DNA of 64,000 nucleotides from positions 13,583,833-13,647,832 of the forward strand of contig CM025855.1 of the NCBI GenBank assembly GCA_003952965.2, in the 5' to 3' direction. The stretch comes from Morella rubra. Taxonomy: Eukaryota; Streptophyta; Magnoliopsida; Fagales; Myricaceae. Shown one piece after another: positions 11,404 to 26,000 of this stretch (position 1 is its first letter; every line of letters starts with the position of its first letter). The notes below the pieces were generated by a model. The model did not search any database and had not been told where the DNA came from. It saw only the letters and a program-made list of their open reading frames with translations. Made by a program: the position numbers and the translations under genes.

Positions 11404-12700
11404 TGTGAGACCCCGACCTTATTTCTATCATTGTAAAAGAATTATGATACTTAAGTACGTATTACTCTAATTTTGAGAAATGTATGTATGTTAAATTAAT
11501 CTAAAGTTATGTCTAGTGGAATTTTTCCCCTAGCTTTTATGAGTTTTAAGTTAGGATTTAAATGTTATATTATTTGCAATTGTTAAAATTTGAGTAATTG
11601 AGATTAATTAGCTAATTATTTTAATTAATGGAATATGTCTCTAAGTTACAATATTTGAAAAATTTAATTAGGGCTTTAACCTTGAAAATGTGTGAGACTT
11701 AGAAATAAACTTAGAAAGCATGTTAGAGTAGTTTATTTAGCAGAAAAAAGGAAAAAAAAAAAAAAAGAAATGAAGGAGAATTGAGGCTCACGTGGAAGAG
11801 AAAAAGGAGGAGAGGCAGAATTGTCATTTCTTCCCCCAAGCCCTTGCATTTCACGCATAAGACCACCCCCTCTCTTGCCGCATTTTTCATTTTCCTTGCC
11901 CAAAACCGCACCTTTCACTTGCCCCTAAAACACCCAACTTGAGAAGAAGAAGAAGAGAAGAAGAAGAAGAAGAAGAAGAAGAAAAGGAGAGAAGAAGAAA
12001 GGAGAGAAAGAAGGAGAAAACAAAGAAAGGTAAATCCGGCCCTTTCTGCTGGCCAAAAATAACACTACCCCATCTCTCCCATTTTCTTCTTGTTTTCTTT
12101 TGATGGCTGGTTGTTGTTTTGATGGTAGTTTGTCTAGGTTGTTTTCTCCTTGTGTTCATGGGTGTTTATTGTAGATCTTGCAAGTATTTAAGAGTAGTAT
12201 AGATCTTACATGAAAACACGGGAAAATATGGCTAGATCTGAAATAAGGGTTCAAGAGAAATCGTTTATATGCTCTAAGTGTTTGATAAAAGGCCTAAGAG
12301 AGGTTGAAATCTATTTTGAGCATGTATGGCCGAATTTATTGGTTTGATGTATTATGTTTATGCATGTTAGTCTTGTTGAGAGCCACCAAGCCCTAAGTGT
12401 TAGATGTATGTTCAGATCTGAAAAATATGCAAGACGATCAATAATGCACCCTAGGTGTTCGATATAAAGCCCAAAAGATATGGGTAAAAGCAATAGTTTT
12501 AGCTTGATGAAGATAGAATCATTGTATTTGTTGTAAAACTTGCTGATCTGCGAGCTGTAGACCACTGAAGAATGATGAGATTGTGCCTGATTAAATGAAG
12601 AATGTTAGGCTAATCTTCTTGTAGAATGGCCATCTTAACGATGAAACATTTAATAAAGTTAGAGTAATGAAGGTGTCGATGTAATCGAAAGTAGATTACG
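11404..12700 (+). mobile_element. LTR-like sequence inserted in the MULE
   Basis: Homology to the MULE stops exactly where TGTGAGACCCCGACC begins, a wording typical of the 5' end of plant Gypsy LTRs. There follow AT-rich sequence, a C-rich leader near 11830-11930 and a long GAA/GAAG run (11939-12020). No PBS, gag or second LTR is visible before the quality of the sequence collapses, so the right border is unknown. A noisy reverse copy of this segment lies around 16.7-17.3 kb. Confidence 0.4.
11939..12010. repeat. (GAA)n/(GAAG)n purine tract
   Basis: A nearly pure purine run made of GAA and GAGAA units. Its noisy complement (TTCTTCTTTC words) is at about 16921-16975. Confidence 0.9.
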
Positions 12701-15700
12701 CGATTCGTAGGTTGCTGAAGACTAAAACGTGTCCTGGCGAGAATAGTCAAAATTCCTCACTGATCGATTAGATCTCATCTGCCACCCTCCCAATCATCCA
12801 TTACGAACTCCAAGAGTAATCCTTATATCGTAGCCCTAGGCAGAAACTCTATATAAATGTCCCACTACCTAGCTATGATATCCTCAATGGTACAATAATC
12901 GTTACGTATCATAATCAAAGCTCCCCGGACGTCCACCACGCCAACAGACCCTGTCACTTGCGTGGAGAATCTACTAGCTCATTGCTCATATATCCTATTT
13001 TAGGGTACATTTTAAGTCCCTAATACTCTTTACGATTGGTCTCTGTGCAACTCTTAACGTTTAAGGAAAGAACTTTTAACAGATATAAATTCGTTATCTA
13101 TACGAGAAACCACAAAATGAATACATTCATCGATATTATTCTTTCTCGAACCCAATGAGACCAGCGATCAACAACATCGTTGTGTAGTATTTTCGCCAAT
13201 AAGAAGGTTTGTGAAAATAGTATAGTAATCCTGCTTTGGAATTCCCCCCAGATCTGAAACCAAACGAGTAAAACCTCTCCATCTCGGACTCCAAAGCCAA
13301 TAAACTTTCATACAATGTAAAAGTGCCCCCCGAATATTAAGTCAAGCCCAATTAATAACATGAAACGGTCCCGCTTGGAACTCCCCTCGGCATGACGTTT
13401 CGGGAAGTGTCATCTTAGCCAATATGAGGCCATCTTCTATATACATCTTTAGAGTATTCTTATATTATATGAAAATCTTTTACTATAGTATCAGTTTAGA
13501 ATCCAATCCTTAGGCTCGATCCTTAGGATCAAAACGGCATTTGCATTAATCTCGGTCCTCATTTCTCAAATCGAGAGAAAGAATAAACGTTAGGCGAATA
13601 TTCTTATGATATTGTGATAATGGATCTACTCCTTATACATTTACCTATGCGCTATGGATCAACTTATAATTAATCGATGTAGGTGCAAAATTTCCCAGAT
13701 TAAACAAATACGACTCGATAAGTGAATTTATACCACAAACCCTACCCATTTCCCCAAAAACTGAGTATGCACCACCACCCATATAACCGATTTTAGGATG
13801 AACCGGCATAGGCACAAGAGCGCATCGTCGATCTCGGAGACGAGGGATGTTCTGCCAACTCATTCCTGAATCCCCGAAAAAAGCCACTCAAACATGCCAT
13901 CGCATAAGCACAGATATCAGATTTATTCCTCATTATCCAAGCATGACCTAATTTCAACGCGATAGCGACAACACTTGGATCTCCCGTCAGAGCTACCATC
14001 AACTTCTTGCGTGCAAATGTAAAACACTAAATATAAAAGATCGTATCTACTCACTCGAAAGTTAAAAGCCAAAGACAGCAGCGATCGACAGTAACTCTTT
14101 ACCATATATAGGATATCAATACCCCACCTCAAAGAAACTAACACGCCGTTAAGAATAGCCCGATGGATGATCCCTAAAAGCTGCAAGCTGCCCCTCTCTC
14201 TCTCCCACCTCTCTTCCGGCCTCTGTACTTCTCCCCTCAGAGAATGTGCCGCCCTGCATACATCCCACATACCTTTCCTGCCAATCCGTCCTTCATGGAC
14301 TGAGCCCCAAATCAGTCCCGATCATCTAACCTCTCTACGAGTTTAAGCATATCAATAAGCAGAGGAAAAGAAACTTACAAGGAATCCCCCCACTTCTTAT
14401 TAATCCACCCTTAACGACTTGTTGATGATAAGACGAAACCTGTATGCGGATATTACAGATTTCCCAGACATTGAAAAAAACCTAGTCGCCAAATGCTCAT
14501 TCTCACGCTATTATTTACCCACATTTAACTGACGAGATACATGTGCGAAATCCCATAATAACTCTCTAGCGGCCTTCGCAATTCCACCACAAGTCCCTCC
14601 TGCCTAATGCCATGTCTCAGACCAATCAAGAGCAAGAGTAGAGCCCCGTATTTTTGGCCTCCTTCCACCAAGACTCTCGAATATCATTCATTAACAACCA
14701 ACCACGTAAGCGCGCGCTCACGAGTCGGGTTGGTATCCATGTGCCAAATCTAGCCAAATTACAACGTTCGAGAAATCCGTTCCGAACTTGCTAAATTATG
14801 CGAAACGCATCCCAAACCTAAACCTCCATATACAACACATGCAAGTAATGGCCCCACCGCGAGACGACACTAATGCCCATTAACCAATCAACAAGTACCC
14901 TATTTAAAAAAGATAATTACGATCAAACCTAAGATGCTTAATAATGCGAGGAGCGGCTTATAAGATAGTTAGGGTCACGTCCAATGTACCCAACTCCATA
15001 CTAGAACCCCAGATCTCACGACATCCGCATGAATCGGTTATTGAGAGCATCCAATGCCACCGTATCTAATGGCAAATTATTCTAATCCAATCGAGCCCTG
15101 CAGGCCATAAGAAATTTGATTCTATAACTATCCTTACCACAACATTTTATTAACTATCAAAATCTAGTGAAGGAGACATCGAATCTACTGATCACTACCA
15201 AAACCTTCACCCGAAAATCGAGCGCCTCGAAGCGCCAGACGCGCCACCCCTGATCATCCTCCAAACACCTAACGGTATTCATAGACTTCACGAAACGGTC
15301 CCCCCGATCGTATGAGTATTAGAGCAGCACATGCGCCCATATTACACCGTGCCTTGATCAGTCAACATCTGCGTTAACAATCCCCATACAGCTAGATCTA
15401 GCCTCTGAGACCGCTACCCCAATCGGCACCAGCCTCTTGCATATAACTTACTTACAAAATCCGACCATACGACTACACAACAACACACCCGCTGCCTCTG
15501 CCCGCCACCTCCAGCACCTCCTCGGCAACCCATCCATTTTTCATTAAAACATACAAATCATTCATTCTTACCTCTAAATCATACAAATATTTATCTTTAA
15601 AATTTCCTCTCCTTAAAACTCTATATGCGAGATATCAAGACCAAACTCATAAAATTAGACTTAGAACAATAGATGCCCTCATCAAATAAGATCCTCCCCG

Positions 15701-16700
15701 ATAAAAGGCCGCAAGAGGATTAGCAGACGATCAAGTATCCCCCGTCAAGCGGGCTGTCGAACCCGCCGCCCTAAAACAGACCAACCCTCCACACCCGACC
15801 TTAATCCTTATATCTCTTTAGAGCAAATCCCTATACGGAATAGATGAGCATAACAATTCCTCTCCTCGCCAAAGCCATACGACCTATACACTCTGTACCC
15901 TCGGAGATCAAGCGTAAAAAGCGCAGACGACAAACGTCATCTCTATAGTACCAGGACGACTCCCACGCTCCAGAGCCACTTGAAATCACGAGACTTAACA
16001 GATGCCCACAAACAAGCTAACAACTCGAGCTCTACTCAGAGCTCCCAAACCCAAGTATCCAACACGCACCAAAACACCACTACTTCAGTCCACATAAACC
16101 ATCACAGAACACCCGACTATTTAACACTCTCTAAGTTAACTCCCAGCAAATCCCCCTATTCCACAGTATCCCTCCACACTATATATTCTAGACCGACACA
16201 CCCCAATTCAAAGTTTTCTACCAACAAAAATCATAGATCTCGTGAGTCTTCATAACAAAGCTCAAAAACATATTTCAATTAGACTGTTCCTCATATGCTT
16301 TGCGATCTTTTATCCAAACACTATGCATATATCCTCGCATATTTTCTCCAAGCGCGCCACGCAACCCAACTATCTAACACACCTTATTTCGTTCCAAACT
16401 CGATACTACCCAACAAGACGAACATGGTGAGCACAGCGCAAGAACCAATACAATCAAAACCCGCAAATAAAATTTTTCCAAGCCCTACAGCCTCCACAAC
16501 AAAGGAATACAGAGTACCGAACCCAACCTTCGGCCAGATTTCTGGGAAACCAAACTAGGCCATGTCAGACCATCAACTGAAACCGGAATGCTCGGGTGAC
16601 GGAACCCCCTGCCCAGCAAGCAGCGCAACCTAAGCTCCCACCATTATAACCCAGCAAAGTTCGAAATGGAAAATATAATCCGAGACGATCCCCAAGAGAG
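12700..16700. other. Low-quality sequence, fold-back core
   Basis: From about 12.7 kb the texture changes abruptly: higher CG-dinucleotide content, no codon structure, no recognisable repeats, and frames full of stops. The same texture continues to 31.08 kb. I could not align this part by eye to the flank. By extrapolation the turning point of the inverted copy should lie near 14 kb. All open frames here are short and meaningless. Confidence 0.55.
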
Positions 16701-19143
16701 ATCTAGCCAGGAATCGTACATCTTATAGAGGCAAACCTCCATAATAAACCGCCCAAAGAAGTAGAAGAATCAAACCCTGATGAACAACATCACAACCATC
16801 ACACACAAGAAACCAACACTTAAGCCACCCTATAACAACAGAAGATAGAAACTGACGATAGCGCTGCATAGCTCTCTCTATTCTTATCTTGTGCTCATCT
16901 ATAATCTTGTTTTTCCCATTCTCCTCCGTCTTCTTCTTTCTTCCTTTCTCGCTGCCCCTCCCTTCTTCTTCCTCACTACCTTTATAGTACGCGCTGCTCT
17001 CTCATGCCAAGAAAAGTCCATCATTCTCTATGCTTCTCCTGGGCCACTAGTGAGAAATGAGAAAAAAATACGGCCCAGCCGCCCGTCGCTCGCAAAAACC
17101 TGGCGCGTACATCAACCCATGGAGCGGACCGGTCTCTCATGTGCTCGCCAATACGCTTATAAATGCAAGGCTTGGGAAAAAAAATGACAATTCTGCGCCG
17201 TCCCCACCCTGCCCCTATTATCTTCCTATCAACATATGCAGAACCTTCTATAAGGCCCTCATTTACAGTTTAGTGCGTGTTATAATTCGCAGTTATCCAT
17301 CTTGCACTTCAAACTAAACACTCTAAGAACACTGCCCCACTCCAATACGTTTTATCTCTAACGTATCTCCACACATATCTATACACAGGGTTAGAGAGCC
17401 TAATAAATATCTCCAGAAACTCAGTTAACTACTTATAGTCTATATACTCAACTCCCGCTATAACGATAAAGAGGAATCGCCGTAATTATTTTTAATAACA
17501 CCCAAACTTAACATACACGAATGATTACGATCCAACTGCGAGCTAAACGGCAACATTAACATATGTGTAGTCTCTGCGAAAACTTAGACTCGATCTACAC
17601 AACGGCGTAGGAAAATGGCCATCTTAGAATGACATTAAGATTATAAATCTGTATATCAATCTAGACCATACATCTCCGCCACCACACCTAGTAATAGAAA
17701 ACAGACTCTACTTAGCCGGATATCCATAATTCTTACAATGAATAGAACCAGCGGCGAAGGAGAGCTACCCACCCACTAGCCTAGCAGGGCCGAATCTCCA
17801 TAGCAGACTCTCCCGCCTCCGTCCCCATCTTCCACCAAATATTATCACTTCCAGAGAGCCAGACTAAACCTTCATCCACGAACCCGAACTTAAATACCCA
17901 CCCAATCCAACCCCATTGTATATCTCCTTCTCGTACTCATGTGAAAGCCATCTAAATGCATGTCTCTCCTCAACCTCATAGATACATAACTAGAGCACAA
18001 CTCTCCAAGGTCTTGACCGAACACACCGTAGCAAGTGAAGTCACATGGCATGTCATAATGTAATGGTAACCCCCAGCCTAATACCGCTTGTCTCAAAGAC
18101 CCAATGAGTCCTCTAGATCTCTGCGACAAACGCGCGCACCTCATTCTAAACGAACATATGAAATGCCCATAAATTCGAATATGAGACCTTCACTGCTCAC
18201 ACATGACCTGGGTCCAAATAACCATAGTATATGCAGCTATTTTGAACCAAGAATGTCAAGCACTCTCCCTTAAAAAAGATTCAAACTCCCCTCATAACAC
18301 CAGCCTCTGCAATCGGCGATGAGCATCAAACCTCATCCCAGCCCAGTGCAAATGATCGCTTCGCGGCGAGCAGCGTGTCTCGCGTGCCTCATGTACCGAC
18401 TGAGGATACTTCATTGGCATACGGGATATCTCTTACAGCCTATGTCACCTTCCTTACCACCCCTACGATCGTTCTACCTAATTTTAGCACCTACGGATCC
18501 TACCCCGGGGCGTCTCGATTACAGGTCTCCCCACCCTCATAACAACATAAAACGGACAAGGTCGGAACTTCCACACTGAATTACATATAAAACAAAACAT
18601 TATGCCTGATCACTGCTCCCATCCATCTTATCCATTAGATGGATCTCGGCAAACTTCGATAGTCGATGTCTCTCCGAAGTCTTGCCCAGATAGGTCTCAC
18701 TCATCACCTGGAATTTCACCAATGTAACCAAATCTCAACCAACCCAAATTCATCCATCGTGACCATGCTACACACCCACGGCCCCGAGTATCACCAATAG
18801 CCCTCAAACTCATCGCACTTCTCTATATACAACGATACACCCCCAAACCTCCACCATCCCTCAATTCACCCCAACCACCCCCTGAACACGCAGCTCTTAA
18901 TAAGGATAACCGAATTCCCCACCTTACACACTGTATTCCCAAACACCATCACCACCATGCAAACCATACACCCCAAATCATCGAGGTCATAAACCCATAA
19001 AAATGGATATCAAAACCAAATTGCACAACAGATAAAGCAAACTCCTTGCTGTATGAAAAGAATCAAGAACTTCCTACCAATCAAAATCATACAACTAAAT
19101 GAAGAAAAAAACAAGAAACCACTTTCTCAATCATGCCAAAAAA

Positions 19144-19350
19144 CTAAATATAGGTAATCTTAGATTTATCAAGTACAACCCAAATAATCTGCTCACAAAT
19201 TCTTAGATAACCACCATAAGAATAATCTACGATTCCTTGTGAATCAACCTCACATCCAGCGAATATAACAAACCCATGAAAATAACCCTTGAAATTCTTT
19301 ATAAAAAATGTACCATATAATGTCCCACCCATTTTAATACCCAAACAAAA
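19144..19350 (-). pseudogene. Noisy inverted copy of the MULE N-terminal segment
   Basis: Read on the minus strand this shares ordered words with 10140-10330: a poly-T run, GAGGTTGAT, GATTAT, GTGGTTAT and AATTTGTGAGCA. Spacing differs by small insertions. It is the cleanest short alignment between the noisy region and the MULE, and part of the larger fold-back copy. Confidence 0.75.
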
Positions 19351-19663
19351 AAAAAAAAAATTAGCGGTCTTTCGACAGAATCAGCGTTCCTACACTAACA
19401 AAGGAAATACCCTTCGTTTGAACATAATTATCTCTAGAAATAAAAAAACACTTGTAATTGAAAAATAAATAGAGAGCTAGAATAGATAGACTTCACAATA
19501 GTGAATAGCCGATATAGCTCTTATAATATTAAATTGAAAAATACACTTAATAATAGCTACTTTAACTGAGGTATTATACTTGATATTTCTCTAATCATAA
19601 GAACATAAAGAGAAACATCTTCCCCTCATATTTAACTCAAATATCCACTTCAGAACTGGACCC

Positions 19664-20066
19664 GGATCCGGGCGGAAGTCATTGTCAGGTGGGGAGTTTG
19701 GTTGGGGCGGCACATCTGTTAAAAGGTAACGCAGGTGTCCTAAGATGAGTTCAACGAGAACAGAAATCTCGTTTGGAACAAAAGGGTAAAAGCTCTTTTG
19801 ATTCTGATTTCCAGTACGTATACGAACCGTGAAAGCGTGGCTTATCGATCCTTTAGACCTTCGGTATTTGAAGCTAGAGGTGTCAGAGAAGTTACCACAG
19901 GGATAACTGGTTTGTGGCAGCCAAGCGTTCATAGTGACGTTGCTTTTTGATCCTTCGTTGTCGGCTCTTCCTATCATTGTGTAGCAGAATTCACCAAGTG
20001 TTGGTTTGTTCACCCACCAATAGGGAACGTAAGCTGGGTTTAGACCGTCGTGAAACAGGTTAGTTT
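19664..20066 (+). rRNA. 26S (large-subunit) rRNA fragment, domain V
   Basis: About 400 bases align without gaps to the plant nuclear 26S rRNA around the peptidyl-transferase region. They start near GGGCGGAAG, include GTTACCACAGGGATAACTGG, and end at AGACCGTCGTGAAACAGGTT. Against the plant sequence as I remember it there are roughly 18 substitutions, several at near-invariant positions (for example GATCCTTCGTTGTCGGCTC, where ATGTC is expected), many of them to T. The sarcin-ricin loop beyond it is absent. The corresponding place in the clean copy of this region (near 9.9-10.0 kb) has no rRNA, so the fragment is an insertion or a correction artefact specific to the noisy copy. Confidence 0.88.
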
Positions 20067-23000
20067 GATGTACTAACCAAATACTATATAGTGTAACAAA
20101 CTAACAAATATATAATTCAAACCTATAGTTCACGAGATAGGGATAAAACTCATCCATATCACAACCACACAAATCCACTAGCCAATTCTGACGACAACCT
20201 TGAGTATGAAAAAGCCAAAAAAACACCATACCAGCCGATAAGCATAACACAAGTACGGGTTATGAAAAAAAAACCCAACGCCTCATAACGACCACCAAAA
20301 TCCGTCACCAGACACCAGTCCGACAACCAATCAAGCAGCATCCCGATTCCAACACTATTAATCCTGCCCCACAACGCGCAAAGTGAAAGAAGGGCCATAT
20401 ACACAACTCCTCACAACAAAGACCAAACATGCTCCTAAATAAGAAGCTACAGCCATCGAAAAAAACCGAACAAGACACAGTCCGATAAAAAACCTTGAAC
20501 TACCAGCGTATAAATATATACCCAATCCGGCAACATCGCTTCCCAAGCAGATTCGCCCAAAAAATCCAGAATCTTATAGCCCAAGAAAATAGAACCACCA
20601 TGATAAATACTGCTCCTATCTGACCAACATAAAATGGTAAAAACGTCGCCCAGACAAAAAATCAAAGTAACCCATCAGCATGAACCAGCAAACGAACCCA
20701 TTAACCTAGAAACATGCCCCACGATCCCAGCCTACCACCCAAACAACCCCAATAACTATTACAACCAAGAGTCAGCTTGCGAAACCCAGTCCCACCTACC
20801 CATACAACCGCTCAACTCCTCAACAACATCAAAATCCTATATATCATCCAACCCCAAGAAACATACTAAAGATCTGAATCTCACTAACACACCGTTCACA
20901 AACTTTGGAAAAACCTTTAAAATGTGCCAAACCCTAACAAGGACACTATCACATCCAGAATAACAATAAAAATCCAAGTTCATTGACCTACGAAATATAA
21001 ATTTCACCAGCTAAAAAGGCATATCGTCCACAAAATCTAATCTCAATATGCCCCCATTCTTGCCTGGCTCATCCCACCCTTTCAAAGATCCTCTCCCATC
21101 TCATTACTCATCTTCCTTTCCTTGAATGTGTCCCTGGTCTACATCCTCCCACTAAGTTGCCTGATCAGCGACTATCCATTGACAAAGCGAGCAACGCAAT
21201 ATGACTATGATGCACCTCACACCCGACCGCGCCCTATTTTGCCCATGCCTGCTGAAATTGGGCCCACGAAAGTATCTATTCATAAATGTTCCACACTCGC
21301 CGGTGAAGAATAGAGAAATTTCCACGATACCCTGTGAAACGCCATTCACACCATCAATCCCATACCAATCTTATAGTGCTCCAACTGTTAAACTGACCAT
21401 TAATCCCCTTATGATCAACACTCCAAAAACAGTGTCACCATAGTTCTACCTCTACGTGTTTTATATATTTTCGCACATCCCCAGTCACCGCTAGCTTAAT
21501 ATAATTCAACGACACCCTAACCATCTTTTTGCTGAAAAACGAAAGGAATTATTACAACTATCTCAGGTAATTCACACATTTAAACAACCAGATGTCCCAA
21601 CGGGCCATGGAATCTCCAACCACCTCTAGCCAGCCCCCTCACTCTAGCGGTTACCGTTCGACTATAGCCCCGCACATGCATATGCCCTGGTTGAGATTCC
21701 ACCTTTTATGTTAAAATTTGAACCAATTCCTCGCAAGAAAATATTAAAACCATATTTCCTAGCCTAATAAATCATCGAAGGTATAACAGTAGCCCTTACA
21801 ACCAGAATCGGTAGTAACCTTAACTGAGCCCTTGACCGGAGACCCCCATCCACTGTGTCAAAAACGGTAGCGCGAGTACTACCATGAACCCACCCATTGT
21901 TGTTTGCTTTGCCCATCTAGAGTGTTTCCTTAAATCCAGACATGGCTTGAATTTATTTCTAACTTGCTATCTACTAAAACAAAGCACCTCCACCTATCGC
22001 TAACTCGCTACCATCATGACACCCAATTGCGGTCCTGCTGTGTCTAACAGGCTTTAAAAAATGGCATATACCCTTAATTCACTCATCTCATGGACTAACC
22101 TGTTATAGGCGAAATTTGTCATCCTCACATACGCCCCAGTCGTACGCCCTTAAAAAGCTCTCTCGACTTTTGTACTGAATACGTGACATGTATGCCTCAC
22201 ATGACGCTGCTCCTTCACGGACTCGCCACGAACGATGTTCCCATCATAGACACCCGCCCACCCGGAGCATAAATAAGCCTCATGTCCTTGCCGAGCGGTT
22301 GAACAGTTGTCCAAACTACATGCACATAATTCTTCCCCTCTTCCCACACCCACTCCATTGGTTCCAAAAAGGGATCATCCCAACAAGCCCGACTTCTCCT
22401 CTACAGTATCCCTCATGCCCATCAATGATTACCTACCATCCACATACTACCTTCACGCACCTGTAATGGCCAAACCAACAGCCCATCTCTGCAAACCCAA
22501 CATATGCAAATGCCTCAAACTACTAAGGCAACAACCCCAATAGACAATGTGTCCCCATATTACACCCCCATCACATGCCCCAAGCATTATCAAAACTATC
22601 CTCTAACGATCCGCATCAATCATTTTACAATTACCCAACTTAATCTAGTAAGCACGACCAAATCCTATCCCATAACCACACATTCCATAAATCACAATCG
22701 AACAAACCATTTCAAACGCCACTGTTCCAAAACCGAATCCCGTTTTCCAAACAACTCCGATAACTCCTAGGGCCAAATTTAGCACGTAAAATTCCCATTT
22801 CCTATTTTTACGAACCACAACCTATAACCCCTAACTATAAAAAATGATATTTATAAAAGATTATAGATAATCCATTGATTCCAAAAAACTAATAATGGCC
22901 GTCAATCCACCATTACCATGATACCCTATATTACTATATCATCCCGCGACAACTATATACAACCCATATCCTATCGCATGCATCCTTCCCTATAACATCC

Positions 23001-26000
23001 TATAATAAATTTGCTTCCCAGCTAACAAGCCACTATTATCAAATATCGAGCTTCTCCCAACACCTACAATCTATCCCATATTGTTTTCCGAGTTATGGGT
23101 AAAACCCACCCATAAATATTTGGCTCCTTTCATAAAATTGGGTGCCACAAGCCATGCTGATCACTAACATACAAGTACGGCTAATCAATCAGACGCCGCG
23201 AATCCCACCCCATCTAACCAGTGTCAGTAATGCGGGAGTCCTCCAAATTCTCGCACATGCAAAGGGACGGTCGCCAACCCCACCCCCCAAGCACAATCAG
23301 AACCAACGATGGAAAACAAAATGGAATCATTATTGCATGCTGAATAAAGCCCATACACATGTAACAATTGAACCAATGCAAAGCTAACTATAAACTTCTC
23401 ATTACAAACATCAAAGCCCCCCATCATCCCCTTCATGTCAATAATTACCAGAGTGCCAAATCAAAAAATATTTTAAGTGTCAATATTCCCAAACCTAAGT
23501 CCGGTTTTCCCGCGAAATGATTCCCCCAAACAGAACTCCTACATGGGCAAATCATGCTTCCCTTACCTAGAGCCGTAAGGCAAAGCTGTCCCTATGACAA
23601 CCAACTCAATGGCTATATACTCATTGCCAAGCTTTGTTTCCCTACAAGCAGAATAATGGTGGTCCTATCCTCAAGCCTAGTAAAATGTAACACCCTCGCA
23701 AGTCTGTAACAAATAAAAATGAACAATCCATTATTCCCTATATGCTTAGCTCGTCTCCGAGCATAACTACTGTCATCCCGTCCAAATAAGAATTTAACCA
23801 GATAACCACTGTGAGACGTACTAATATAAATAAAACTCTTATCCCTTCTTTCCAAATGTAGGCTCCGTATGCGTATCCACCATCTCAAATCCTGGTCCTA
23901 TCCCCCAATAGCCAATTATGTCTACATATGAACACCAATAATGAGACACAGCAGCGTCAGGTTGATTCCCACCACCCAGAAATGCTACTATGCATAGCCA
24001 ACTGTGTATCTCCCAGAGTCCAGACTTAATCTAGATACCTTATTCCCTGCTCACCCATCGGAGATATATCTACCCTCCTGTTACGTTTCTATCTGAGATG
24101 TGCTACAAATTCCAATAAATATCCCATCTGGAGACCAATCTTCACCTTATATTGTTTATTATGAAAATCGTTCTATCATTCGACGTCGATTCACAAAATT
24201 GAACTACCCCAAATGTCCAGCAAGCTCCATCTACCAATATTGACCAAAAATTTGCATACCGAACGACTGAAACAACCCACTTTAAGTCTATGGCTTTCTG
24301 TGAGCCCAGTAACCCCAGCATATTCTATGTATCTCTACCCAGATTATCTTCCCTCGTTAATATTTTACAAAATTTGCAATAGCTCTTTATTTACTATCTC
24401 AACCACTGCTTACGAAAAGGATCCCACCATGTCATAAATCATCCACCGTCCCTTCCAGTGCGACACCAAACCTTCTTCTATCCAGCATAGCAAGCACCTA
24501 TACCATATCGCTGTTATATCATATATATGAAGTATTTCCACTGTGTTTCCTCCATCCTTTTTACTTCTCGATCAAGCGTAGTGCCCCGCAAAGAGAACTT
24601 TAACAGGTTTATGGCCCACATTATCGAGAACCTCTCTGCCTTGCACCTCACCCATACAAACATATAATTCCGCAACCGAAGACAAAATCACTAACCCCTT
24701 TTCCTAGCCGCCCAACAGCCCCGTAACAACCATCAAACGCACACCTTCTGCCTTTCCCTATACAAAACGTGTACACTTTGTGTCTGACTCTAAAAGACCA
24801 TAAATATCAAAGATATTACCATTCTGCCCCCTTCTCATGATTGCCCCCTTCTAGCTCTATTAAGACTCACCCCATGCTTCTCTTAGACGGCCATCTGGTA
24901 AAGAGCCACAACCAATATAATAACGCTCATCCCAAAATCCCTCACCTCTTATTCTATGCTCAGTCGTAAAAAGGCGCAAAGCGTCTTCCACCTTATTATC
25001 TTTTAAGCCTGTGGTTACAACGAACCAGTAGGGTGAAACTTCTGCTCTTCCTACATCCCTTTGTCGTGCCTGATTATTGAATACATAAGTAAATGGTGTT
25101 GGCTTAATTCAGGCCTCCAGTTCTTCCACTGAAAACCTAGTCTGTGACCACGCACGCATTCTCCCGGCTGTAACTTCCGTATCTCGGGCTCGGTTGGCAG
25201 CTTGTGGAAGATCGCACAGTGCCCGAGGTCTGGTTAGCCGAGTGTCAGAATTCGATAAAATTTGGCTATACCCTAATTGATATAATACTCCCCGCCTAGT
25301 AGTATATTAAACGATAAAGGTCTCAAAGATTAATGCCGACCGACAAGATCTAGTAACCACCGAATATCAACTAACATTTCAGACTGTGTAAACAGAGAGC
25401 GATAACAAAGACTCAAATAAATCAATTATAGTCTGATTTTATATGAAAAAATAATATCTGCTACACTTCGGTTACCAATCAATGATGAACGCTCGATGGA
25501 CAGTTCCCATTTAGTAAAAGCAAAGTCACTAAACATCTCTAGAACATCCAAAATACATCGCGAACCAAATAATTCCCCCGATCAAATATTCTCTAGAGAG
25601 ATTGAAACTGAAAAATAAAATAGGAATAAAAAAAAAAAAAATTTCCACTACGTGACCTAGCTTCGTCTGCCCGAATTAACATGCTGATGATCATAGTAAC
25701 TCGACGCGATCCGTAACCCTAGGTCAAAATCTACAAAATTCCCATAAAAATAACTCGCAAATATTTCATTCACCAAATTGCCAACGCACAAAGTATTCCA
25801 ACCACTACTTCACTGCACCTATCAACTTTATCGTCACGTATGATAACGAAATTGCCACAATTTAAACCACAATGTGTGTGACCCAAGCATTACCACTCTT
25901 GTGCACGAAAAAGCTGCACGAAAAAACTAAGATCCCCCAATCAAAACACCGATCTATCCGAATGAGGCTACGCCAAAAAAAACCCACAAAAAAACTAATG

